From Methylophaga sp. 42_25_T18 (GTDB lineage: Bacteria > Pseudomonadota > Gammaproteobacteria > Nitrosococcales > Methylophagaceae): a stretch of DNA of 64,000 bases. The position numbers were made by a program, and so were the translations under genes. Of the stretch, positions 8,371 to 17,398 are shown piece after piece. Within the stretch, counting starts at the first letter, position 1. The number at the start of each line of letters is the position of its first letter. Under the pieces are notes generated by a model. That model made no database searches and had not been told where the DNA came from. It was given only the letters and a program-made list of their open reading frames with translations. The stretch spans positions 186,001 to 250,000 of the forward strand of contig MAAJ01000006.1 of assembly GCA_002163085.1 (NCBI GenBank). The letters are read 5' to 3'.

Positions 8371-8751
8371 TTAGTGTAAGGTTTGCGGGACCGCTAAGGT
8401 AAATGCCGGAATATCGACATCAAAACGTTCTCCATCATCACCTAACATCAAATAATGACCTTGCATCATGCCTACTGGCGTATCCAACATAGCAGCACTG
8501 GTATAAGTAAAGCTCTGCTCCGGTCCGAGATGTGGGTGTAAACCTATGACACCATCGCCTTCGACTTCCTGTTCATGACCGTCACCGCCAGTGATTTTCC
8601 AATAGCGAGATAAGAGTCTAGCCGGATTATCACCTTGATTTTTAATGGTGATGGTATAAGAAAATAAATATCGGGATTTTTCAGGTTGTGATTCCTGAAC
8701 TAAATATGTTGTTTCAACATCAACATGAATAGAGTTATTTTTATCGTTCAT
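8371..8751 (-). CDS. apaG: ApaG protein
   Basis: A 126-aa single-domain protein of the ApaG/DUF525 fibronectin-III-like fold. Family patterns include YLFSYTITIKNQGDNPARLLSRYWKI, the glycine-rich VEGDGVIGLHPHLGPEQSFTYTS and the C-terminal MQGHYLMLGDDGERFDVDIPAF. ApaG has been linked genetically to Co2+/Mg2+ homeostasis, but its biochemical role is unsettled. It is often next to ksgA and apaH; here it instead ends the pgl-glk operon, 7 bases after glk, which is an unusual setting. Confidence 0.93.
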   Translation of the reverse strand: MNDKNNSIHVDVETTYLVQESQPEKSRYLFSYTITIKNQGDNPARLLSRYWKITGGDGHEQEVEGDGVIGLHPHLGPEQSFTYTSAAMLDTPVGMMQGHYLMLGDDGERFDVDIPAFTLAVPQTLH

Positions 8752-8758
8752 TCAATTA

Positions 8759-9745
8759 TTATACAACGCTTTGCTGGGCTAATAACCTAGCTCCCAACAA
8801 CCCGACCTTCGGTTGCAAGATGACATAGACCGGAATTTTTTCAACCAAATTCTGCATTTTACCTTTTGATCGGAAGGCCTCTATAAATCCAGCTTCTTGA
8901 AAACGTTCAATATTTTTTGCTGCAATACCGCCAGCAATATACAAGCCTGCCATTGGTATAACACTCAATGCCAAGTTGCCAGCCTGTGCGCCATAAATCT
9001 TAATAAACATATCCAATGCTTCAATTGCCAGCTCATTACCCTGCTTTAGCGCAAACTGACTAATTGCCGCCGCCGGGTCACCATCAATCATCGCCTGTCT
9101 TAAATCAGCATCTTCGTCTCGCTGCTGGTAAGCACGCAAAAAATCATAAATTGTTACTAAACCCACACCCGAAACAATGCGCTCATAAGACACATGACCA
9201 AATCGCTGCATCATATGTTCAAGTAATAGAATTTGTTTTTGATCTGTAGGAGCAAAATCAACATTGCCACCTTCCGTAGCCACTACTTTCCAGTCATCCT
9301 TTTCAGGGAACATTAAAGCTTGTCCTAAGCCTGTACCAGCACCTATCACTGCTCGTGGCGTGGACAGATCAGGCTCACCTTCTTGCAACACTTCAATCTC
9401 ATCATCTTTCAAACAAGCAATACCATGACCTACGGCTTCAAAGTCATTACAAAGGTGAACGTGTTCTATAGAAAATTCTTGTGTGAGTTCATCTGCATCA
9501 AGCACCCAAGGTAAGTTGGTAACAACCGCTTGTTTGCCGACGACAGGGCCTGCAACGCCAATACAGGCACTAACAATCGTATGCTGTTTTATTTCTTTTT
9601 GAGCGAGGAACTCACCTAAGAGTAAATCGAAGGAGGCATACTGCTGGCTGTCAAATTTCTGTTCAACAATCACCTCGCCCTGCAAAGAACTAAGTTCCAA
9701 CAGAGTTTTAGTGCCGCCAATATCAACCGCCAGCAGTGTGTTCAC
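8759..9745 (-). CDS. glk: Glucokinase (Glk family)
   Basis: A 328-aa bacterial group A glucokinase that phosphorylates glucose with ATP. The N-terminal phosphate loop is LAVDIGGTKTLLEL, the catalytic aspartate lies in VHLCNDFEAVGHG, and the second nucleotide-binding region includes AVIGAGTGLGQALM and the C-terminal GLYIAGGIAAKNIERF. Length matches E. coli Glk closely. It starts 3 bases after pgl and precedes apaG. With pgl it would feed and drain glucose-6-phosphate; the G6P dehydrogenase and dehydratase/aldolase are not in this window. Confidence 0.93.
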   Translation of the reverse strand: MNTLLAVDIGGTKTLLELSSLQGEVIVEQKFDSQQYASFDLLLGEFLAQKEIKQHTIVSACIGVAGPVVGKQAVVTNLPWVLDADELTQEFSIEHVHLCNDFEAVGHGIACLKDDEIEVLQEGEPDLSTPRAVIGAGTGLGQALMFPEKDDWKVVATEGGNVDFAPTDQKQILLLEHMMQRFGHVSYERIVSGVGLVTIYDFLRAYQQRDEDADLRQAMIDGDPAAAISQFALKQGNELAIEALDMFIKIYGAQAGNLALSVIPMAGLYIAGGIAAKNIERFQEAGFIEAFRSKGKMQNLVEKIPVYVILQPKVGLLGARLLAQQSVV

Positions 9746-9748
9746 TTA

Positions 9749-10459
9749 TTACTGACCTGCAGCTGCAGCATCCATATACCAGTAATAATCACCTTGCGGT
9801 GCTAAGCGTTGTACTGGTAAACCTTGAACAGCATCCGTCGTAATATCTTTAACGATAGCGGCTTTTGCTTCACCCGCAATAAAGACAATGACTTGTCTTG
9901 CAGCGTTAATCGTTGGATAGGTCATGGTGACACGCCATGATTCGAACTTTTCAACATACAAGCTCGTTGTCGAACGGTCAGTAACACCTAAAGCTTCGCT
10001 GTCAGGAAATAACGATGCGATATGACCATCCGGACCCAAGCCTAATAAAACTAAGTCTAGAGGGTGTTCACCTAAGGTCTCAAGCATGGTTCGACTATAT
10101 CGAATAGCCACTTCCGGCGCGACACCTTCTTCTGTTGGCATACGGTGCACATTTTCTGCTGGAATCGGCACATGATCGATCATTGCCTCTCTGGCCATTT
10201 TAAAATTGCTATCGTCATGCGTTGGCAAAACACAGCGCTCATCACCAAAAAACAAATGCACACGTGACCAGTCAATTTGTTCAACATAAGGCGACGTCGT
10301 CAACTTTTGATACAAACCTTTAGGTGTCGATCCACCTGCTAGAGCGACATGAAAAACACCTCGTTTAGCAATGGCTGCTCTCGCTGCATGCACAAACTGC
10401 TCAGTGGCCGCTTCGATTAGGCTCGGCGCGTCAGGTAGGATTTTTTGTTCAGCTTTCAT
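9749..10459 (-). CDS. pgl: 6-phosphogluconolactonase
   Basis: A 236-aa DevB-type lactonase that hydrolyses 6-phosphogluconolactone to 6-phosphogluconate. Diagnostic motifs are FHVALAGGSTPKGLYQKL near residue 40, VHLFFGDERCV near 75 and LDLVLLGLGPDGHIASLFP near 135. Its start overlaps the end of the large upstream membrane protein by 11 bases and glk begins 3 bases after its stop, so the three are probably translated from one message. The product is shared by the oxidative pentose phosphate and Entner-Doudoroff routes. Confidence 0.93.
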   Translation of the reverse strand: MKAEQKILPDAPSLIEAATEQFVHAARAAIAKRGVFHVALAGGSTPKGLYQKLTTSPYVEQIDWSRVHLFFGDERCVLPTHDDSNFKMAREAMIDHVPIPAENVHRMPTEEGVAPEVAIRYSRTMLETLGEHPLDLVLLGLGPDGHIASLFPDSEALGVTDRSTTSLYVEKFESWRVTMTYPTINAARQVIVFIAGEAKAAIVKDITTDAVQGLPVQRLAPQGDYYWYMDAAAAGQ

Positions 10460-13400
10460 CTTTTTCCTCAGTATTCTTTTTAATATTGCCCCAGCTCTTT
10501 GAAGACAAGTCCAATTTCACCTGTCGCCAAATTCCATCTCTGCTGAAACATTGCCACCCCCAACGTAACCATCCTAGTAATGCAAAGGCTAACCACAATG
10601 ACCATAACAGCATCAATGCGCGATAAATAAATAACGGTACAGATACTACCCAAGCTTGCGGTAGTACTTCACCACTGTGATCCTGATACCAATGTAAATA
10701 TTGACGGTATGAGCCATTACCTACAATTTGCATATCAGGTTGGCCTAGTAAGCCCTGCTCAATAGCAAAAAACAGTGATGATAATGCGACCAAGGTCAAG
10801 AATCCTAATCCAATTTGGACAAAATTAAAACCCATTCGACTCTCAGTCCAAGCTCTCTTTTCACGTAGACCTAAGGCCATCAACCATCCAACAACAATTG
10901 CTAGCGTCAACATTGATGCCTGCGTTAAACCCAAAAATAATAAAACCCAGTGCTGCGCTTTAAGTGGCGTGATAGGTACTCGCCCTAAAGCAATAGCAAC
11001 CAATACTAACACCAACAGTACACCCCACATTAATACAGCGGGCCCTAACTGAGGGCCACCAACAGCCAAAATCCAACGATCCTTAGGCATAAACAATTCA
11101 ATTTCATGATTGACCCCGTTCAAGCCCAACAACACAAACGGCGTCTGTAATACCGCTTCAACAGCGGATGGTTGCCGCCATTTAATCACTGCCTGTTGCG
11201 CACCAGGGTTGATAGGCAAGGTCAATTCATTCTCTACCAGCTGTAACGGTAGCTTTTTACCTTGCAACGTCACCTGCGTTAATTGGGAGCCCTCTGGTAA
11301 CGTAATTATTTGCTGTTGACCGAGGCTACTACGCAAAGATAGATTTAATTCAATGTCACTACTCCGTTGCCCCGGTCTTACTTTTAATACGCTTTGATCT
11401 AAGGTTAATGTTTGACCTTGTTCTCCGGCAGGTCTTTGAACCGCTAGGCTTAATTGCTCACCCGGCCAAGGTCGCCATAAAACACTGCCTGCTTGCCCAC
11501 TATTGATAAGCGGCAAACCTTTCCATTGCACATGCCAGATTGGCCCCCAGCTCAAATTCCAATATTCCACCCACTCATCCGTCTCTTTGGCTTGCAGCAC
11601 TAAAATGTCCGTCTGAGTTAATACAGAGCGCCACTGAAAATGTTGTTGGCCTTGACGTAACTGCACCTGCATTTCATTGTTACTTACTTCTAAACCCTCT
11701 CGTAATACCTGCTCACCGTCTATCAGTGGGATTTTAAGTCTAACCACACTATCTGCCGGTGTTAATCGCGTGACGCGTGTTTCTAAGGTCCATTGTTGAT
11801 TAAAATCAAATCGACGTTCGACTTTGACAAAGGCTGGCAAGCTTGTTGGTGTTAACACTGTTTTTTCAGCTACTTGTTGACTGCTATCTTGTCGTTTTAA
11901 CAATAAGTCACTGACATGACCGGAACGTAAATTGCCTTCAATCAACCAATCGGCACCCGTGATTGTAGAAAGGTGGTGAGGCTTCATTGGCAACATCAAT
12001 TGCACCACCACTTGTTGAGGCACGAGTCCTGTCAGTAATATTTCATGCTGCCCCTCAGCTAATAAAATCCATAATCGTCCTTGTTTGTCATGATGCAAAG
12101 CTGCAGCTTCCAAACCATCCACTGAAACAAACTGAGGAGTCCAATGATCGCGTTGTCCCGGCAACGGAACTAATACATCATGGGCCACATCAATCGTTTG
12201 CCAAATAACCAGCTGATCGGATTCTAATTTAACTTGCATCGCAGAACTGGCCGCACACTCAGGCACACAATCTGGCGCTGACAATAAACGTTGTTTTAAC
12301 TGCTGTAATACACTTTCATCTGGCACGGTCATATCTGCCATTGCGGGCTGTGGCAGCGCTGTTGTCATCAATATCACAGTCGCTAACATGGGCAACATTG
12401 ATTTGAGATCTATGCCCTTGCGCCACCCAAGCACACAGGCAATCAAGGCTAACAACAAGGCTATGCGTGCAAAGGCTAATAGACGATTTTCTAGTGGTGA
12501 TAATAGCCACAAATCAATCATCTGATCTTTGGCCACTGGACCACTGAAACTTAAATGACTATTACGCCACTGCCAACTCGGTAAACCGGGCCCCGTTTGC
12601 ACTTTAGTATTAGGATCATAAGTAGCCAAAGCGCGTTTATAACTAGACGGCCCAGTTGGAGCTGGCGATGCTAACTCGGCATAACTTGCCACCTCATCCA
12701 TCATCATTGCCGACATAGCTTTTTCTTGTCGTTCCTCTCGCTCGTAATCTGCTTCTTCTAACTGACGGTTCTTATTAATAGATGCTGGCGCAACTTTATA
12801 CGTCGGATATTCCAACTGGGGATAAATGCCCTGCCGTGCTTGTTGAACCATAAATGGCAAAGAAATCAATACCACCGCAGCCACAGACAAGAAAAAATAA
12901 CGTTGTATCCAAACTTTAAACTTACCGGTAGGCAAGACTTTTAATAAGGCCGATGCCGCTAAGACATTTAACCAAACAGCGACCGGTGCACCTTGTTCAT
13001 GATACAAAACCACCATCGATACCAAAGCCACCCCACCCCATGCTTTACCCCAAAGATGAGAAAAACTGGCCGCGATAATAAACACCAAAAACAAATCTAA
13101 TAAGGTCCAACGTGATAACCAACTGCCTGAAGATTTATCGACACCCGACACCGCTAATAAACGCCAACCCGGTGGCATATTTAACTCGGCAGATACATTC
13201 TGAAAGTCAGCATCCCAACCCGTAGCAGGCAATGTAAAACCACCTTGCCACTGACTATCCGCCACCACATCAATATTGCCTAAGCGTAACTCCACCCCTT
13301 GTTTGTCATCGTCAGCCAATTTGGTAATAAATTGATCTTCACCATTGACGGCAACACGACCTAACTGAATAGCCGCATTCATCGGCAGGCGATAACGACC

Positions 13401-14522
13401 ATGCACTTGCCCCGTGATGTGATCTTGTAAACTAAAACCTTGGCCATCGAAGTCTAACCACCAAGTACGTTTAAGATTAAGTTGATCTTGTTGTTGTGTG
13501 GCATCACCACGTTGTTTTTGTTCAAAGGCTAATACAGTGGTGCTATCTATTTGATATGCAGGCCAATGCTGCCATTGTTGGGGCAAACGCGTATTTTTAG
13601 GATCTATAGCAACCGCGCCAGACACATTCACCTGCCTGAAGTTAGGCTGAGATTGAAATACCCATACTTCCTGTTCAGGCCAAGGAGCTACAGCTTGTGA
13701 CAATTGCAATTGATTGACTTGTACTGGAGCACGACTTGTTAAGCTCAACCCCCACTGCCCTGCTTTAGCTTGCACACGTAACAAACCATCAGCTTCCATG
13801 CGAGCAGGTAAAGGACTCGTTAATTGCTTGGCAATAAATCCATCTAACAAGGCACCGCTTAATTGGATTTCACGTTCACTGCCTGAGATATTTAATTCAA
13901 TCTGTGTTGTGACTTCAAATGGAATGGCATCATTTAAATGACGATGTACCGTGATGGTCAAACTGTCATTTTCTGGTTTTTGATTAGAGACTGTATTCTT
14001 TTGTAGCCATAACTGGCCCTTTTTATCTATTTTAGGAAAGGCTTGAATCTGACCATTAACAGTTAGGGTTAATAGGGCATTATCGGCTGGCAGCGCTATG
14101 GTTTTAGGAAGCTTAGACCAACTGAACTCTCCAGAAACAAAATATTCACCAGCGCTTAGATAAACATGAGGTTTATTGCCTTGACGTATAACAGCTTGAA
14201 TTCGACCATCGACACGAACCTGTTCTGGCCATTGGTCATTGCGCCCCACTAAAGGCACCCACTGAGATGTGGCAATAGTCCATTGTTGAGTAAAACTGCC
14301 GCCACTATTTGTGACGTCTAATGATGTCTTTACGGGCCAACGGCAGCGTTTCTTATCAAACTGTTGGTAGGCAAACGGACATAGTTGTTCTTGTTCATCA
14401 TGTAAAACCCACGGCACCCACTCTTGTAATGCTGGAGGAATTTCATTCTGCTGAATTGGAACAGCATTGACGCTGCTGATAGCACTTAACCATAACAAAC
14501 AGACCCATCCAATAATCTTCAT
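10449..14522 (-). CDS. Very large membrane protein with two duplicated halves, function unknown
   Basis: A 1357-aa protein that I do not recognise by function. Residues 1-20 are a signal peptide (MKIIGWVCLLWLSAISSVNA). About 20-470 is a beta-rich periplasmic region ending in PPGWRLLAVSGVDKS, followed by membrane helices at about 475-560. A linker (about 570-660) precedes more helices (about 675-730). The second half then repeats the plan: a short cysteine pair (CVPEC), a beta-rich region, MPKDRWILAVGGPQLG, and helices to about residue 1325. Matching landmarks include VPLVGRNDQWPEQVRVDGR in half one and VPLPGQRDHWTPQFVSVDGL in half two. It leads the pgl-glk-apaG operon and overlaps pgl. A surface-assembly or transport role is possible but unproven. 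Confidence 0.7.
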   Translation of the reverse strand: MKIIGWVCLLWLSAISSVNAVPIQQNEIPPALQEWVPWVLHDEQEQLCPFAYQQFDKKRCRWPVKTSLDVTNSGGSFTQQWTIATSQWVPLVGRNDQWPEQVRVDGRIQAVIRQGNKPHVYLSAGEYFVSGEFSWSKLPKTIALPADNALLTLTVNGQIQAFPKIDKKGQLWLQKNTVSNQKPENDSLTITVHRHLNDAIPFEVTTQIELNISGSEREIQLSGALLDGFIAKQLTSPLPARMEADGLLRVQAKAGQWGLSLTSRAPVQVNQLQLSQAVAPWPEQEVWVFQSQPNFRQVNVSGAVAIDPKNTRLPQQWQHWPAYQIDSTTVLAFEQKQRGDATQQQDQLNLKRTWWLDFDGQGFSLQDHITGQVHGRYRLPMNAAIQLGRVAVNGEDQFITKLADDDKQGVELRLGNIDVVADSQWQGGFTLPATGWDADFQNVSAELNMPPGWRLLAVSGVDKSSGSWLSRWTLLDLFLVFIIAASFSHLWGKAWGGVALVSMVVLYHEQGAPVAVWLNVLAASALLKVLPTGKFKVWIQRYFFLSVAAVVLISLPFMVQQARQGIYPQLEYPTYKVAPASINKNRQLEEADYEREERQEKAMSAMMMDEVASYAELASPAPTGPSSYKRALATYDPNTKVQTGPGLPSWQWRNSHLSFSGPVAKDQMIDLWLLSPLENRLLAFARIALLLALIACVLGWRKGIDLKSMLPMLATVILMTTALPQPAMADMTVPDESVLQQLKQRLLSAPDCVPECAASSAMQVKLESDQLVIWQTIDVAHDVLVPLPGQRDHWTPQFVSVDGLEAAALHHDKQGRLWILLAEGQHEILLTGLVPQQVVVQLMLPMKPHHLSTITGADWLIEGNLRSGHVSDLLLKRQDSSQQVAEKTVLTPTSLPAFVKVERRFDFNQQWTLETRVTRLTPADSVVRLKIPLIDGEQVLREGLEVSNNEMQVQLRQGQQHFQWRSVLTQTDILVLQAKETDEWVEYWNLSWGPIWHVQWKGLPLINSGQAGSVLWRPWPGEQLSLAVQRPAGEQGQTLTLDQSVLKVRPGQRSSDIELNLSLRSSLGQQQIITLPEGSQLTQVTLQGKKLPLQLVENELTLPINPGAQQAVIKWRQPSAVEAVLQTPFVLLGLNGVNHEIELFMPKDRWILAVGGPQLGPAVLMWGVLLVLVLVAIALGRVPITPLKAQHWVLLFLGLTQASMLTLAIVVGWLMALGLREKRAWTESRMGFNFVQIGLGFLTLVALSSLFFAIEQGLLGQPDMQIVGNGSYRQYLHWYQDHSGEVLPQAWVVSVPLFIYRALMLLWSLWLAFALLGWLRWGWQCFSRDGIWRQVKLDLSSKSWGNIKKNTEEKDES

Positions 14523-14655
14523 ATCGCCATCCCAGCTTCGTGATTAAACGTTCCGCTAGGGTAAAACATTTTGGGGTGCAAATATAGTTTCGACATAATC
14601 TGTGTGAACTTATCTAAAGTTCGCTTCGGATTAGTGATTAGCAAGCAATAAAAAA

Positions 14656-14679
14656 GCCGTGACAGATACCCATCACGGC
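14656..14679 (-). terminator. Intrinsic terminator of the PEP-CTERM-like gene
   Basis: Reading leftward, GCCGTGA, a 10-base loop and TCACGGC form a perfect 7-bp stem followed directly by TTTTTT. It lies about 28 bases after the stop of the minus-strand gene at 14708-15445. It separates that gene from the large membrane-protein operon downstream. Confidence 0.85.
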
Positions 14680-14707
14680 TTGATTTATATGATTATTTTT
14701 TTTCTAG

Positions 14708-15445
14708 CTAAACGTGAGCCAGTTTAGCCTTCCTACGCAAACCTAAGAAACCCAATAATGCAGGTGCAAACATAAAGGCTGCTGCTGGCACAGGCACTGC
14801 AGATGGACTTTTTGCATAACCATAAGTAGCAAAACCTAATTGTCCGCCTATTCCAGCACTATGAAGACTAAGGTACGCATATGTGTATAAGGCGTTATTA
14901 AGCAGTTCTTCTCCGGTAGGCAGTGTAGTAATTGGCCCTGACAAAAAGTCTTTATCAAAAACCATTATCCCGGCAAGCGCTAAGAATTCTGTTGGAGATG
15001 CGTACTCCTGAGTACCAAACAGCAGTATATCAACAACCTTATTTGGGTCCAATCCGTCACGAATCATCTGCGCCTGCGGACCTAAAGAGGGGTGAAGATC
15101 AATGGCAACAATACCATTATCGGATACTTCATACCCAAAACTGCTTCCATCAAAGATACTTGGAGCTGCTGTACCAGAAAGTGAATAGGTTGGTGCCAAA
15201 AATGCACCGGCACTAAAAGTACCTCCGCTGAGCATCCCACCAGGGGCACCATCATGACGAAATGATGCATTGGATAGTTCCGTATCGTATGTCCAAGTGG
15301 CTGGGGCTGATTGGCCCTGCAAATGGCTTAGATCACCAGTGGCTGTTTGCCAAGTTCCCGTTGTCGAAAGTGAGGTTATCGCTGCTAAAGCAGCATTTGA
15401 AAAACCGAGAAGTGCAACTAAGCCAATAACAAACCCTTTTTTCAT
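14708..15445 (-). CDS. Secreted protein with a PEP-CTERM-like sorting signal
   Basis: A 245-aa exported protein of unknown function. An N-terminal signal peptide (MKKGFVIGLVALLGFSNAALA) is followed by a serine-, threonine- and glycine-rich beta-type domain with no cysteines. The C-terminus has the tripartite exosortase signal: a motif (VPVPAAA), a hydrophobic stretch (FMFAPALLGFLGL) and a basic end (RRKAKLAHV). VPxPAA variants are common in gammaproteobacterial PEP-CTERM proteins. Such proteins are processed by an exosortase and exported to the surface or matrix; no exosortase is in this window. AAGGA lies upstream of the ATG, behind a possible c-di-GMP riboswitch. It is monocistronic, with its own terminator. 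Confidence 0.78.
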   Translation of the reverse strand: MKKGFVIGLVALLGFSNAALAAITSLSTTGTWQTATGDLSHLQGQSAPATWTYDTELSNASFRHDGAPGGMLSGGTFSAGAFLAPTYSLSGTAAPSIFDGSSFGYEVSDNGIVAIDLHPSLGPQAQMIRDGLDPNKVVDILLFGTQEYASPTEFLALAGIMVFDKDFLSGPITTLPTGEELLNNALYTYAYLSLHSAGIGGQLGFATYGYAKSPSAVPVPAAAFMFAPALLGFLGLRRKAKLAHV

Positions 15446-15461
15446 TAATCTAGTCCTTAAG

Positions 15462-15540
15462 TTTAATGCAGCACAGCCATCTTAATAATAAAGATCTGTA
15501 ACTTTCCGTCCTTGGTTCACACCGAGTTTGGCTTGGTTAA
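15462..15540 (-). promoter_or_regulatory. Possible GEMM-I type c-di-GMP riboswitch (degenerate)
   Basis: Reading leftward from 15540 the order of elements resembles GEMM-I. AGCCAAAC stands for GGGCAAACC, and an imperfect stem capped by GTGA (a GNRA tetraloop) comes next. It is followed by GGACGGAAAG for GGGACGCAAAG, then a stem ACAG-ATCTT / AAGAT-GG-CTGT around a 7-base loop. An outer TTTAA/TTAAA pairing closes it. The AAGGA site of the PEP-CTERM-like gene follows within about 10 bases, so control of translation would be possible. The conserved core has one G-for-C change, and no covariance model was run. The rest of the 303-bp gap, 15541-15748, shows nothing I can name. Confidence 0.42.
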
Positions 15541-15748
15541 ATGAATTCCAAAACAAATGTATCACATACCGCCTCAATCATAAAAGTCAGTAGATAAAGT
15601 TTATAATTTTCCTCATCAGACGTGGATGGTTGTATTTCTCAATTTTTCACGAATTAATCCATGTCTGCTTTGAGCAGAGAGCTACTTGACGGTATAGCCA
15701 AATAATTTATTAACTCGTTATATTGAAATTAACTAGGTTCGGATTTTT

Positions 15749-16495
15749 TCAATCAATCCTATCCGATACCTTAATCACTATATTAACGCGTCGATTTTCC
15801 TGTCGCCCTAGGTCTGTTTGATTGTCGGCGATCGGCTGAGTATGGGCATAACTCACTGCTCTCATACTGGCCGCTTCAATGTTCTGTGTTGTTAAGAAAT
15901 GCAATACACTGGTGGCACGAGCAGCACCTAACTCCCAATTTGATGGGTACTTAGACGTATTGATCGGTCTGTCGTCAGTGTGGCCTTCAATGTAAATCAA
16001 GCCAACCGCCTCTTGTAATAAGGGGGTTAACTGCATTAATACTGCTTGGCCCAACTCTGTTAATTCAGCTTGCGATGATTCATAGAGGATTCGGTCATCG
16101 ATAGTTAGTTGGGCATAACCTTTAGTGACCGTCATATCGATACTGTCCGCTAAACCTAAAAATTCAAGTTGGCTAGTAAGCTGCTCTTGAATCTCTTGTT
16201 CAATGGTTTGCTGCTTAAGTGCTTGTTCGAGTAAAAGCTCTTCTTCAGAATTAATATCTGTTTCCGTGAGGTCCTCAGTGGTTTGTTGAGGAAGATCTGT
16301 TTTAGTTATGTCTTCTATAGGGCTATCAGTTTGAAAATTACTGATCGCAACTAAAACAGCAAAAATCATCACGATTAAGACAAATACATCAATATAAGTC
16401 AGTAACCAATTTTGCACTGAACGCCTGTCAGGCAGAATCAATAAGTCTTCTGAAGAAAGGAATGAAGCATGTTTGTCGAGACTTGGCTTACTCAT
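15749..16495 (-). CDS. MotB/OmpA-family stator protein of a second motor pair
   Basis: A 248-aa protein with one N-terminal membrane helix (about 29-50, NWLLTYIDVFVLIVMIFAVL) containing the ion-binding aspartate D36. A glutamate- and glutamine-rich linker (about 55-110) leads to an OmpA-like peptidoglycan-binding domain (about 125-245) with IEGHTDDRPINTSKYPSNWE and a terminal RRVNIVIKV. It overlaps the preceding MotA-like gene by 8 bases. It is clearly divergent from motD at 0.8 kb, so the cell has two stator-like sets. It could drive the flagellum with a different ion or power another envelope machine. Confidence 0.8.
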   Translation of the reverse strand: MSKPSLDKHASFLSSEDLLILPDRRSVQNWLLTYIDVFVLIVMIFAVLVAISNFQTDSPIEDITKTDLPQQTTEDLTETDINSEEELLLEQALKQQTIEQEIQEQLTSQLEFLGLADSIDMTVTKGYAQLTIDDRILYESSQAELTELGQAVLMQLTPLLQEAVGLIYIEGHTDDRPINTSKYPSNWELGAARATSVLHFLTTQNIEAASMRAVSYAHTQPIADNQTDLGRQENRRVNIVIKVSDRID

Positions 16496-17324
16496 CTTTA
16501 ACTGACGAAAACATGGAGGTTTTTAACTCATTATCATATTGAGCAATAAATGAGTTTAGGGTGACATCAACAAAGGATGGACTACGCCCTTCTGCAATTA
16601 ACGCCACGCCTTCCATCACCATGCCCATAATCATGACGCGTTGTTCTGTGCGACGTTCTAACTTGATCGCAATGGGATGGAATAACAAATTTGCCAAGAT
16701 CAAACCATAAAAGGTGGTGGTCAAAGCGACGGCCATAGTAGGCATAATGACACTAAGATCTTTTGTTTCCAAAAACTGTAACATGCTGATCAATCCTACT
16801 AATGTACCCAGCATGCCAAAGGCGGGTGCAAATGAGGCCATGCTGTGGAAAATGCTAGCTTCGGCTTTTTCTTTAGCTCGCAGTCGCAAGATACGCCAGC
16901 GTAATAACGCCAAAATATCATCTAACTCGGTGTTATCAACAATCAGTTGGAAGCTGGTTTTTAAATAGGGATTATTGATGTTTTCAATAACATCTTCGAT
17001 GCCTTTGGTATCGTGTTTAAACCACATTTTTGACACGGCGATGATTTCATTCGCTTCTTGTTGTGGATTAAGGCTTTCGTATAAAAAGATTAATCGAAAT
17101 GATTTGATGGCTTGTTTGATGTCATGCAGGGAATAACTAAGGAATATCGCCGCCAATGTACCGCCGATAACAATAATCAGGCCGGGGTAATTAACAAAGC
17201 TATCAGAACCGTTCGCAGTAAACGAACTAATAAAATACAATAAACCTATGCCAAGGATAATGCCCAAAGCAGTTGTGTAATTAATCGCCGGACCTCTAGA
17301 AAACACCGATTTATTATCTTCCAT
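16488..17324 (-). CDS. MotA/PomA-family stator channel protein of a second motor pair
   Basis: A 278-aa inner-membrane channel subunit starting MEDNKSVFSRGPAINYTT. Helices are visible at about 18-36, 46-65, 165-187 and 197-220, with MASFAPAFGMLGTLVGLISML and TTTFYGLILANLLFHPI as the conserved third and fourth segments. The frame is open upstream to 17450. I chose the ATG at 17324 because an earlier start would run through the opposing gene's leader, and MotA proteins begin close to the first helix. Neither start has a strong ribosome site. It is coupled to the MotB-like gene by an 8-base overlap. Confidence 0.8.
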   Translation of the reverse strand: MEDNKSVFSRGPAINYTTALGIILGIGLLYFISSFTANGSDSFVNYPGLIIVIGGTLAAIFLSYSLHDIKQAIKSFRLIFLYESLNPQQEANEIIAVSKMWFKHDTKGIEDVIENINNPYLKTSFQLIVDNTELDDILALLRWRILRLRAKEKAEASIFHSMASFAPAFGMLGTLVGLISMLQFLETKDLSVIMPTMAVALTTTFYGLILANLLFHPIAIKLERRTEQRVMIMGMVMEGVALIAEGRSPSFVDVTLNSFIAQYDNELKTSMFSSVKDE

Positions 17325-17398
17325 ATCAAAAGCATAGCACAACTTTTTGGCAATAATCAGGTCTGACAACTCAACCTTCATTAATAAGGACTTAAACC

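Noticed and set aside
14820-15300. Overlapping plus- and minus-strand frames within the PEP-CTERM-like gene
   Set aside because: The PEP-CTERM frame has signal peptide, sorting signal, ribosome site and terminator; the others have none of these.
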